The translations under genes and the position numbers were made by a program. Shown here piece after piece: positions 7,642 to 14,286 of a stretch of DNA of 47,596 nt. A model generated the notes under the pieces. The model was not told where the DNA came from, made no database searches, and was given only the letters and a program-made list of their open reading frames with translations. Each line of letters starts with the position of its first letter. Position 1 is the stretch's first letter. The stretch comes from JBAZOJ01 sp041648755 (GTDB taxonomy: Bacteria > Planctomycetota > B143-G9), in NCBI GenBank assembly GCA_041648755.1, contig JBAZOJ010000003.1, forward strand, positions 1 through 47,596, read 5' to 3'.

Positions 7642-7683
7642 GAGCCATACAGCAAAGCTGTTACAGCTTTTGCTGTATGGCTC
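7642..7683. repeat. Large inverted repeat overlapping the tRNA-Asn 3' end
   Basis: The arms GAGCCATACAGCAAAGCTG and CAGCTTTTGCTGTATGGCTC pair over 19 bp with one bulged base and a TTA loop. One arm begins with the last bases of tRNA-Asn (GAGCCA, including CCA), so the repeat is an inverted copy of the tRNA trailer. It could fold after the tRNA in the transcript, but there is no U tract. A partial copy lies at 7469-7503. Confidence 0.85.
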
Positions 7684-7752
7684 CGCAGCTAGGACTCGAA
7701 CCTAGAACCTAGCGGTTAACAGCCGCTTGCTCTACCATTGAGCTACTGCGGA
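7678..7752 (-). tRNA. tRNA-Asn(GTT)
   Basis: The minus strand reads TCCGCAG at the 5' acceptor side and CTGCGGA at the 3' side, then G and an encoded CCA. The D-arm is AGCTCAATGGTAGAGC. The anticodon arm GCGGCTGTTAACCGC gives anticodon GTT, and the T-arm is CTAGGTTCGAGTCCTAG. Length is 75 with CCA. It is the last gene of a three-tRNA cluster. Confidence 0.96.
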
Positions 7753-7764
7753 GCAAAGTCCGGA

Positions 7765-7841
7765 TGGTACCCCCAAGGGGATTCGAACCCCTGTTTGAAG
7801 AATGAGAATCTTCTGTCCTGACCGGGCTAGACGATGGGGGC
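7765..7841 (-). tRNA. tRNA-Glu(CTC)
   Basis: The acceptor stem GCCCCCA pairs with TGGGGGT (one terminal G-U), followed by A and encoded CCA. The anticodon stem GAAGA/TCTTC closes the loop TTCTCAT, giving anticodon CTC. The T-arm is AGGGGTTCGAATCCCCT. It lies between tRNA-Gln and tRNA-Asn and reads GAG codons. Confidence 0.95.
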
Positions 7842-7869
7842 ATAAGGAGAAAGAACATAAATAATGGCT

Positions 7870-7945
7870 TGGCTGGGGGAAGAGGACTCGAACCTCTACT
7901 AACCTGATCCAGAGTCAGGTGTGTTACCGATTACACCATCCCCCA
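7870..7945 (-). tRNA. tRNA-Gln(CTG)
   Basis: The acceptor stem TGGGGGA/TCCCCCA is followed by G and encoded CCA; the U1-A72 pair is typical of tRNA-Gln. The anticodon stem CCTGA/TCAGG closes the loop CTCTGGA, giving anticodon CTG. It is the first tRNA transcribed in the cluster Gln-Glu-Asn. Confidence 0.95.
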
Positions 7946-8068
7946 AGCCGCGTGGAAGTATATGCGGCTCTTGTAGAGTGTCAAGCGTTTTCGAAAAAGA
8001 GATGAGGAGACGCATCCCCACGGAGCAAGGATTCCGGCGCCTTGCGGAGCGAAATGCGCAAAACGGGG

Positions 8069-8130
8069 TTTGGTAGATGCATCAGCCGCGAGGATTATCT
8101 CAAGACCACGGCAGGCAGAGCTTGCGCGAC
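8069..8130 (+). pseudogene. Fragment of a third GIY-YIG nuclease gene
   Basis: The plus-strand frame reads SREDYLKTTAG, matching RREGYLKTTAG of the gene at 7153-7452. Twenty bases (8096-8115) are identical to the reverse complement of 7247-7266. The rest of the domain is not found and the frame continues into unrelated sequence, so this is a relic. It lies on the far side of the tRNA cluster and in opposite orientation to the intact copies. Confidence 0.6.
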
Positions 8131-8195
8131 GAGCGAGCGCGGCGTAGAATTCCGCTTCGGCGATATTCTGAGGCGTGACCGATCTACTCACACCC

Positions 8196-8213
8196 ATAAG
8201 GAGATCTCCTTAT
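8196..8213. promoter_or_regulatory. 18-base perfect palindrome covering a ribosome-binding site
   Basis: ATAAGGAGATCTCCTTAT is a perfect palindrome ending directly before the ATG at 8214. Its left half contains the Shine-Dalgarno sequence AAGGAG (8198-8203). It could be an operator or could allow intermolecular RNA pairing; with no loop it is a poor intramolecular hairpin. Confidence 0.6.
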
Positions 8214-8960
8214 ATGGACATTCCACGAATATTCAACATCACTGAAAGCGCTCACCGCATCCATAACCCGTTCACACCCGATAAGTTCGCCACTCTCGGC
8301 GCGGCGCTGCGTCTGGAACCGGGGGCCCGGGTGCTTGACCTCGGCAGCGGTTCGGGGGAGATGCTGTGCACCTGGGCACGCGATCACGGTATCACAGGCA
8401 TTGGCGTTGACATGAGCGAGTTATTCAGTCAGCAAGCGCGACTCCGAGCTGAAGAACTCGGCGTCGCCGATCTTGTCAAGTTCATTCATAACGATGCCGC
8501 CGACTATGTCTCTGACGAGAAGGTCGATGTGGCAGCCTGTGTCGGTGCCACCTGGATCGGCGGAGGAGTCGCCGGCACCATAGAGCTTCTGGCTCGGAGC
8601 CTGCGCAACGGGGGGATCATCCTCATTGGCGAGCCCTATTGGCGGCAGTTGCCACCGACGGAAGACATTGCCAAGGGGTGCCTTGCGGACTCCATCTCAG
8701 AATTCCTGGTTCTCCCGGAACTTCTCGCGTCTTTTGGCCGCCTTGGCTACGATGTCGTAGAGATGGTTCTTGCCGACCAGGACGGCTGGGACAGATACGA
8801 GGCAGCCAAATGGCTCACCATGCGCCGATGGCTTGAAGCCAATCCCGGCGACGAGCTCGCACAAGATGTTCGAGCCAAACTCACCTCGGAACCCGTGCGT
8901 TACGCCACGTACACGCGTGAATACTTCGGCTGGGGCGTGTTTGCGCTGATGCCGCGGTGA
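8214..8960 (+). CDS. Class I SAM-dependent methyltransferase
   Basis: A 248-residue protein with a methyltransferase core. Motif I is ARVLDLGSGSGEML, the strand-2 acidic residue is in GIGVDMS, and VDVAACVGATWIGGG and LRNGGIILIGEPYW mark the later strands. The N-terminal HNPFTPDKF segment and the C-terminal cap helices (residues about 155-230) probably form the substrate pocket, but the substrate is not evident. The start at 8214 follows AAGGAG with 10 bases between. It stands alone between the tRNA cluster and the TM2/SPFH operon and is not related in detail to the methyltransferase at 5549-6118. Confidence 0.88.
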   Translation: MDIPRIFNITESAHRIHNPFTPDKFATLGAALRLEPGARVLDLGSGSGEMLCTWARDHGITGIGVDMSELFSQQARLRAEELGVADLVKFIHNDAADYVSDEKVDVAACVGATWIGGGVAGTIELLARSLRNGGIILIGEPYWRQLPPTEDIAKGCLADSISEFLVLPELLASFGRLGYDVVEMVLADQDGWDRYEAAKWLTMRRWLEANPGDELAQDVRAKLTSEPVRYATYTREYFGWGVFALMPR

Positions 8961-9026
8961 TGCGCCGGCGCATCGGGTGGTGGCCCACCGGGATGTAAGC
9001 TCGCAGTGTCACACCGCCCTGCTTTC

Positions 9027-9054
9027 TTGACAGCAACCGGGCAGTAGATATCCT
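9027..9054 (+). promoter_or_regulatory. Putative sigma-70-type promoter of the TM2/SPFH operon
   Basis: A perfect -35 box TTGACA (9027-9032), a 16-base spacer and TATCCT (9049-9054, four of six) lie upstream of the ATG at 9078. Transcription would begin near 9061. It is the only good promoter match I find before the five-gene operon. Confidence 0.6.
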
Positions 9055-9077
9055 TTCAGCCACGGAGACAACAAGCG

Positions 9078-9470
9078 ATGAACAACTGTCCAAACTGCGG
9101 AGCACCCCTCCAACAGGGCTTCCCGAGATGCGTCAAGTGCGGCTCAATGCTGACACAGCCCCAACAACCCGCTCCGGCCCCTGCCCCTCCCGCCTTCGGA
9201 TTCCCTCCTGCGGCTCCGACCCAGGCCCCGGTCTATACCGATCAGCGCTCCAGGATTGTGGCGTTCATTCTTGCAGTCTTTCTGGGAAGTCTCGGCATTC
9301 ACAACTTCTACTTGAAACGCAGTGACAGAGCTGTTCTGCAACTCCTCATCACAGTGATCAGTTGCGGTTTTCTGGGTCCGGTCATGTGGATCTGGGCGGT
9401 TATCGAGGGCGTGTACGTGCTTAACGGCACGACCACCGTTGACGGACAGGGTGTACCTCTGAAGGAATAG
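9078..9470 (+). CDS. Zinc-ribbon and TM2 domain membrane protein
   Basis: This 130-residue protein starts with a zinc ribbon (Cys4-x2-Cys7 and Cys18-x2-Cys21, with GAPL and GSML after the pairs). A proline/alanine-rich linker (about residues 28-50) follows. The rest is a TM2 domain: RIVAFILAVFLGSLGIHNFYL, then a turn and a second helix LITVISCGFLGPVMWIWAVIEG. TM2 proteins are two-helix membrane proteins of largely unknown function; zinc-ribbon/TM2 proteins often accompany SPFH proteins of the YdjI type. GGAG lies 10 bases before the start. It is the first gene of an operon ending with an SPFH-SHOCT protein at 13201. Confidence 0.9.
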   Translation: MNNCPNCGAPLQQGFPRCVKCGSMLTQPQQPAPAPAPPAFGFPPAAPTQAPVYTDQRSRIVAFILAVFLGSLGIHNFYLKRSDRAVLQLLITVISCGFLGPVMWIWAVIEGVYVLNGTTTVDGQGVPLKE

Positions 9471-9491
9471 TGCACTTAACGTGAGGTGACA

Positions 9492-10295
9492 ATGGCTGCA
9501 AGCGAAAAGGCTCCGTCCAGGAGTTTCCTGTACCTGATTCTGATCCTCGGAGTTGTGACCGCCGCCGCGACATGGCTGGTGTACTTCTTAGTGACCGAAG
9601 CTCCCCGTGGCCCGATGGGAATCGTCCTCACCGCGTTCATCACAATGATCGAAGCCGCAGCATGCCTGCTGATGGCCTACGCGCGATCCCGGTCTGATGC
9701 GGCCGTGCGTCCAAGCGGCGCTGTGCTGGTGGCAACCTGGCCGATCCTGCGGATCTACGCCGTGCTCGGTATAATCATGATCGTGTTCTACATGGTCATT
9801 CGTCCTCAGGCTGGCACTGGAGACGGGTTCTTTTCAGCGGCTATGATCATCCTGACTGTTATCGCCGTGATAGCAACGGCAATAATGCACGGACATGACG
9901 CATCCATCCGCGCGGCAGAACAGCCTGTCCTGGAAAAGCGCGGGGAACACGCCACAGCGGGCGGCAAGCTGCGCGGCGCCCTCGAGGCCGTAAAGAACAC
10001 GAAGCTCTCACAGCCCGATGACATGGTTGCAGGGGATCGGCTCCTGAAGCGCATCGGGGCTGTGGCCACCGCGCTGGAGCACTCGCACGGCGGCGGGCTT
10101 GGTTCGTACGAGTCCGGGGACATGGGGATCGACCCGACTTCCAACGCCGAGTTGCAAGACCGGATCAGCGACGTATCCACCAAGGCCGAGTTCCTGAGGA
10201 CATGCGCGCCCGAAACGCGCAAGGCGGCATTGAGTGAACTCGACAACGCGGCCTGCAGGCTCGAAAGTTGCGCAATCGGTCTGCGGTTGATGTAG
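9492..10295 (+). CDS. Four-helix modular membrane protein A (one module)
   Basis: I do not recognise a named family. The 267-residue protein has four predicted membrane helices. The first carries AATWLVYF followed by PRG, and the fourth ends in a HGHD motif (His133) leading into a basic/acidic helix. A linker of about 70 residues follows, then a C-terminal helical tail with AEFLRTCAPETRKAALSEL and a second and third Cys (ACRLESC). The same unit, with HG[HY]D and the LRTC-type tail, recurs in the next two genes. The start at 9492 follows GAGGTGA by two bases (an in-frame GTG at 9486 overlaps that site). The tail is probably cytoplasmic; function is unknown. Confidence 0.85.
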   Translation: MAASEKAPSRSFLYLILILGVVTAAATWLVYFLVTEAPRGPMGIVLTAFITMIEAAACLLMAYARSRSDAAVRPSGAVLVATWPILRIYAVLGIIMIVFYMVIRPQAGTGDGFFSAAMIILTVIAVIATAIMHGHDASIRAAEQPVLEKRGEHATAGGKLRGALEAVKNTKLSQPDDMVAGDRLLKRIGAVATALEHSHGGGLGSYESGDMGIDPTSNAELQDRISDVSTKAEFLRTCAPETRKAALSELDNAACRLESCAIGLRLM

Positions 10296-10315
10296 GAAGA
10301 GAGGGCGAGAGAACA

Positions 10316-12001
10316 GTGCCTCCGGGCGCCAGCCCTTCCTGCAGATGGTTGCCTTTCCTGTTCTATACCATAGGGCTCGGCGCGATTGCAGCTACGTGGT
10401 TCGCTCACTTCCAGTTTACGGGACCGCACAAAGAGCTTTGGGGAGTCTTAGCAGTATCCGTCAAGACAACGCTCATCCTTGACATCGCCGTGCTGCTGAT
10501 GTACTTTTTCATCCGTCCGGCGAAGACTGTTGGGCCGGTTAAGGCGATTTTTGGGGCAGCTTGGCCTGCCCTCGTAATTGGCGCGCTGACAGGCTTTGCC
10601 CCGGCAATCTACCTTCTTCCGCGGGCTTGCGGGCTGACGACTTCTGGCGATAGCATCTTCTTCCTGGCTCTTGCGGGATTGTCATTGTTGTGCCTGATCT
10701 TGCTGGCAGTCGTGAAGACACGCAGTTTCGTGTCGGGCACCGAGAACAGCTATCCTTCCAGGAAAAAGACGTTTTATGCGGAGAGACTCCGGGCAATGAA
10801 CATCTGCCCGTCTGTCAGATCTCTCGACAGATGGCGAATTGCCTTGGCCCGAGGCTTCGAAGTGCTTGCGGTCTTTGCGACATGGATTGTCTTTATCGTG
10901 ATGTTCGACAAGCCTTGGGACCCAATTGGACTCGTGCCTATCGCATTCGCCGCCTGGATAATGGGCGAGGCGATGTACTCGCTTGTGTTCTGGGGCGCTC
11001 CAAAGGTGCGCCCGACAAAGGGGAACCGGATGGCGACGGGCATTCTCGTCGCTTTGTGTGCCCCGGCCCTTCTATACCTGAATGTGGAAAAGCACTCGGA
11101 TCTGGCCGACGTCGTCGAGAACCTCTCTTTGTCTGCTCTTGCGCTTGCCACTTTGTCGTCAATCGTTGCGCACCGTGGCATTTTCACGGTGACCCATCCT
11201 AAAGTGAGGCTTCCCTCCAAAAAGAAGGGATCGCTCACCCCTGCAGAGGATGGGTTCCTGGAAAGAGCCGGCAATGTCTGCGCAAGGGCCGATTCGTTGA
11301 GAGACAGCGTACCAGAGGCACGAAAGACCGCTCTTGACGCCGTTCTGGAAGCGATTGGCGGGCTCTGGGAGAATCCAGCGTCCACGACAGTTCCCTCCGT
11401 GAAAAAGCATGATGTCACGGACAACGAGCAATACTCATCCAGGTACGGAGTCATTTTCGCTTATGGCTTCCTCACCTCACTGGCCCTGGCAACGTGGGCA
11501 ACGTATTTTTGGGTCTTGGGACCTCCCCGAAGTCTGACCGCATTCCTTTTTCCGGTTGTTGTCTCGATGGCCCTGTTTGAGTCGGTTCGAAGGGATGCTC
11601 CCCCCGATTGGATTGACCAGGGCCTTGACCTCGCAGCGTATGCGAGCTTGAGCTTACTGGGGATGGCCTGCTTCGAACCCTCCGGTCTGGGAGTGGAAAT
11701 GCTGGACTCGATATGCACGAGTTCAGCTCTGCTGATGGCGGCAGTAATGACAGTGAGCGCTGTCTCGTTATCGGTGCTCTCTGTGATGCACGGCTACGAT
11801 TTCGCGATCCAAGAGGCGAAGGCAATGAAGGAGGGGAATCCAACTGCTGAAGCAGATTTCGGCGCCTTTGTCTCGGAGATTTGCGCCAAGGCCGAGTTCC
11901 TGCGGACCTGCTCCCCGGAAGCGCGCAAGACGGCAGTGGAAGAATTGGAGATAGCCGCGGGTAAACTGGAAGGCTGCGCGACCGCGCTGAAGCTGTTGTA
12001 G
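10316..12001 (+). CDS. Four-helix modular membrane protein B (three modules)
   Basis: The 561-residue protein consists of three copies of the module seen in protein A. Module 1 (about residues 10-140) has four helices but no tail. Module 2 (about 175-360) has ATWIVF in helix 1 and a tail LRDSVPEARKTAL. Module 3 (about 375-561) has ATWATYF, the motif HGYD after helix 4, and the tail AEFLRTCSPEARKTAVEEL ending in EGCATALKLL. Only the last module keeps both HGYD and the Cys-containing tail. The GTG start at 10316 is chosen because upstream codons overlap protein A and because the next gene also starts with GTG in a like setting. Gaps of 20 and 10 bases to its neighbours indicate one operon. Confidence 0.8.
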   Translation: MPPGASPSCRWLPFLFYTIGLGAIAATWFAHFQFTGPHKELWGVLAVSVKTTLILDIAVLLMYFFIRPAKTVGPVKAIFGAAWPALVIGALTGFAPAIYLLPRACGLTTSGDSIFFLALAGLSLLCLILLAVVKTRSFVSGTENSYPSRKKTFYAERLRAMNICPSVRSLDRWRIALARGFEVLAVFATWIVFIVMFDKPWDPIGLVPIAFAAWIMGEAMYSLVFWGAPKVRPTKGNRMATGILVALCAPALLYLNVEKHSDLADVVENLSLSALALATLSSIVAHRGIFTVTHPKVRLPSKKKGSLTPAEDGFLERAGNVCARADSLRDSVPEARKTALDAVLEAIGGLWENPASTTVPSVKKHDVTDNEQYSSRYGVIFAYGFLTSLALATWATYFWVLGPPRSLTAFLFPVVVSMALFESVRRDAPPDWIDQGLDLAAYASLSLLGMACFEPSGLGVEMLDSICTSSALLMAAVMTVSAVSLSVLSVMHGYDFAIQEAKAMKEGNPTAEADFGAFVSEICAKAEFLRTCSPEARKTAVEELEIAAGKLEGCATALKLL

Positions 12002-12011
12002 GGAGGAGACA

Positions 12012-13214
12012 GTGGAGAGCGCGAGGGGCGGCTACCAAATTCTACTTCGGGTAATGCTATCGAGAGGGCTCGCACCGGCAGCGGTGATGGGGTGGTGGAT
12101 TGTGTACGCCGCCCTGATGGACGAAGCTTGGTCGCCTCTCTGGCTTGCCATGTCCGCAATACTCGCGCTGACAGTCTGCAACGCTGCGCTGGTCATGCCC
12201 ACAATCACCTCTCCCTGCGCGAAGTCGACGCTCACAAACAGGATCGTCACATGCTTTCTCCTGGCGACTGTGGCCGGTCCGGGCCTCACCTATTTCGAGT
12301 CGCAGAGACCGGGAGGATTTGCGGCAATCGGAGAAATCGGGGCTGTCCTGATTGCGCTCGCCCTGATCGCAATCATGGGCGCGGGCCATGGGTGGCTCTG
12401 CGCATCAGTACTCGAGAACAAGAGCCCGGATGAGAAGGACTGCAAGAAGAACAGGACAGACGAGTTCGCCGTACTCGCCGAAGCCTTGATTGAACGCGCA
12501 GACGACCTGAAGACATGTGCCAGTAATGACCGACCCGTCAAGATAGCTGAGTTTCGGAAGAAAGAGGAAGAGCTCAAGGCAAGCCTCCAGCGGCCCGAAG
12601 AGCCGGTGCCCGGGAAGGAAGAGAAGGAAGGGACGTTCGCTAACCGTCGCGAAGAGGCTGCTTACATCAACGCGGCAGGAATTATCGTCGGCATGATCAT
12701 TCTCGGCATATATTACTCTGTAACGACTCCCCCCAGAAGCCGGCTCGCGTTCTGGGCTGTGGATCTCGTCGTGGCACTGGTCCTCGCTACGGCCTTTTCC
12801 GTATACCATGCGTCGACGCTCCCGGCTGTCACCCGGTGGATTGTCAGCCCGCTGTACGCACTTGGAATCACACTGCTGATGCATGTCTCGTTCGGTGATC
12901 TGCGGGGACAGATGGTCGTAGCTCAGATCGCAGCCAAGAAGACTGCCCTTCCCATGGGGATCCTCTCCATGGTATGCGCGGTAGGGCTTTCGGTGCTTTC
13001 GACATTGCACGGATACGACGCGGCAGTACGATATGCAGAGACAGACTACCTGCAGCTTGCGGCAATAGTGCGTGTAAGGGCAGGTTTCGTTGGAAGTTGC
13101 GACCCGAAAGAACGGCCGACAGCGCTCGCCGATCTTGGCTGCGCAGTCGACAGGCTGTCCGCCAGCGCAAGCGTATGGGCTGTGCCAGGAGGAAAACAAA
13201 ATGGCAATGTTTGA
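12012..13214 (+). CDS. Four-helix modular membrane protein C (two modules)
   Basis: The 400-residue protein has two modules. Module 1 (about residues 10-200) has GWWIVY in helix 1 and a tail RADDLKTCASNDRPVKIAEF that is Lys/Glu-rich. Module 2 (about 215-400) has GIYYSV with PPRS, the motif HGYDAAVRYAE after helix 4, and the tail VGSCDPKERPTALADL. The sequence is diverged from A and B but the pattern is the same. The GTG start at 12012 follows GGGAGGAG overlapping the stop codon of protein B. The 3' end overlaps the SPFH gene by 14 bases, so translation is probably coupled. Confidence 0.82.
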   Translation: MESARGGYQILLRVMLSRGLAPAAVMGWWIVYAALMDEAWSPLWLAMSAILALTVCNAALVMPTITSPCAKSTLTNRIVTCFLLATVAGPGLTYFESQRPGGFAAIGEIGAVLIALALIAIMGAGHGWLCASVLENKSPDEKDCKKNRTDEFAVLAEALIERADDLKTCASNDRPVKIAEFRKKEEELKASLQRPEEPVPGKEEKEGTFANRREEAAYINAAGIIVGMIILGIYYSVTTPPRSRLAFWAVDLVVALVLATAFSVYHASTLPAVTRWIVSPLYALGITLLMHVSFGDLRGQMVVAQIAAKKTALPMGILSMVCAVGLSVLSTLHGYDAAVRYAETDYLQLAAIVRVRAGFVGSCDPKERPTALADLGCAVDRLSASASVWAVPGGKQNGNV

Positions 13215-14217
13215 CATTATCGAGTTCTTCGACGACAGCGGGAACATCATGGTGGCTCGCGTCCCGCGGAACGGCTCCGGCGAGTTCCGACTGGGCAGCC
13301 AGCTTGTCGTGCAGGAGAATCAGGTTGCATTCTTCGCGCGTGACGGCAGGATGCTGGACGAATTCAGCGCCGGGCGTTACACGCTCTCGACGCAGAACCT
13401 CCCCCTGCTCACGAGCCTCCTTGCCCTGCCCTTCGGCGGCAAGTCGCCTTTCCGGTGCTACGCGTACTATTTGTCCACAAGTTCGTTCCCCGGCCTCGGA
13501 TGGGGCACCCCGTCGCCGGTCATCTTCCGCGATAACGACCTGCGGATGGTAAACGAGCGCGAGTTCGGAATGTACTCGATGAGGATCTCCAAGCCGCGGC
13601 TGTTTATGGAGACCCTCGTCGGCACCAAGGGGCTCGAGACGACCTTCGAGTTGGAGAACTTCCTGCGAGCCGCCATAGTGTCGCGCTTCATGGAATCGCT
13701 GGGCAAGATCCTGAAGTCAATTCTGGACCTTCCTCTGCACTACGGCGAAATTGCCCTTGCGACGAAGAGTGCCGTGCGCCTTGACTTCGAGCAATACGGC
13801 GTAGAACTGACCGACCTGCTCATCGAGGCCATCACTGTTCCGCCCGAGGTACAGGAGATGCTCAACCGCGCTTCCGGAATTGCCGCGCAAGACCCCGAAA
13901 AGTACAAGACCATTGCAACGGCCGATGCCCTGCGCGACGCTGCCAGAAACCCCGGAGGAACCGGCGAAGGGCTCGGGACCGGTTTGGGGTTGGGGATTGG
14001 CATCGGGATGGCAAAGTCCTTCTCTGAATCAATGGCGCAACAGCATCCCCAGCAGGCCCCTGCTCCGGCGCAGACCGCTCCGTCTACACCTCAAGCCCGG
14101 CTAACTGCGGACGAGTTGCGCGCAAAGCTCAAAGAGCTGAAGCAGATGAAGGATGACGGACTGATTACCGATGCGGACTTCGAGGAGCAGAAGCGCAGGC
14201 TGCTGTCACAATTCTAA
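13201..14217 (+). CDS. SPFH (band 7) domain protein of the YdjI type with C-terminal SHOCT domain
   Basis: The 338-residue soluble protein matches the YdjI-like branch of the SPFH family (once called virion core protein-like). It has GEFRLGSQLVVQENQVAFFARDG near the start, then GRYTLSTQNLPLL, a long helical/strand SPFH core and EQYGVELTDLLIEAITVPPEVQ. A glycine-rich stretch (about 265-285) and a Pro/Gln/Ala linker lead to a SHOCT motif at the end (LKELKQMKDDGLITDADFEEQKRRLL). In Bacillus, YdjI together with membrane proteins YdjG and YdjH anchors the stress protein PspA at the membrane; here the three modular membrane proteins upstream may play the YdjGH part. AGGAGG lies 8 bases before the ATG. 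No PspA gene is seen nearby. Confidence 0.88.
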   Translation: MAMFDIIEFFDDSGNIMVARVPRNGSGEFRLGSQLVVQENQVAFFARDGRMLDEFSAGRYTLSTQNLPLLTSLLALPFGGKSPFRCYAYYLSTSSFPGLGWGTPSPVIFRDNDLRMVNEREFGMYSMRISKPRLFMETLVGTKGLETTFELENFLRAAIVSRFMESLGKILKSILDLPLHYGEIALATKSAVRLDFEQYGVELTDLLIEAITVPPEVQEMLNRASGIAAQDPEKYKTIATADALRDAARNPGGTGEGLGTGLGLGIGIGMAKSFSESMAQQHPQQAPAPAQTAPSTPQARLTADELRAKLKELKQMKDDGLITDADFEEQKRRLLSQF

Positions 14218-14236
14218 GCAAGTGGAGCTTGAAATG

Positions 14237-14264
14237 AAACGGGCGGGTTACCCCGCCCGTTTTT
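14237..14264 (+). terminator. Rho-independent terminator of the TM2/SPFH operon
   Basis: ACGGGCGGG pairs with CCCGCCCGT around a TTAC loop, extended by two A-T pairs, and is followed by a run of T. The A-rich left side means it may also work on the opposite strand for the PpiD-like gene ending at 14287. Confidence 0.92.
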
Positions 14265-14286
14265 ATCTCAGCATTGTGCGCAATAG

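Noticed and set aside
7931..8197. 88-residue minus-strand frame over the GIY-YIG relic.
   Set aside because: It runs into tRNA-Gln and has no domain; the GIY-YIG relic is on the opposite strand.
6600..8250. Integrative element or prophage attachment site at the tRNA cluster.
   Set aside because: No integrase, phage or plasmid gene is present, and the duplicated tRNA pieces flank only small GIY-YIG genes. The repeat pattern fits local duplication better.
12405..13250. 281-residue minus-strand frame opposite membrane protein C.
   Set aside because: Antisense to a gene with clear module structure, start and coupling; Cys/Arg-rich shadow composition.
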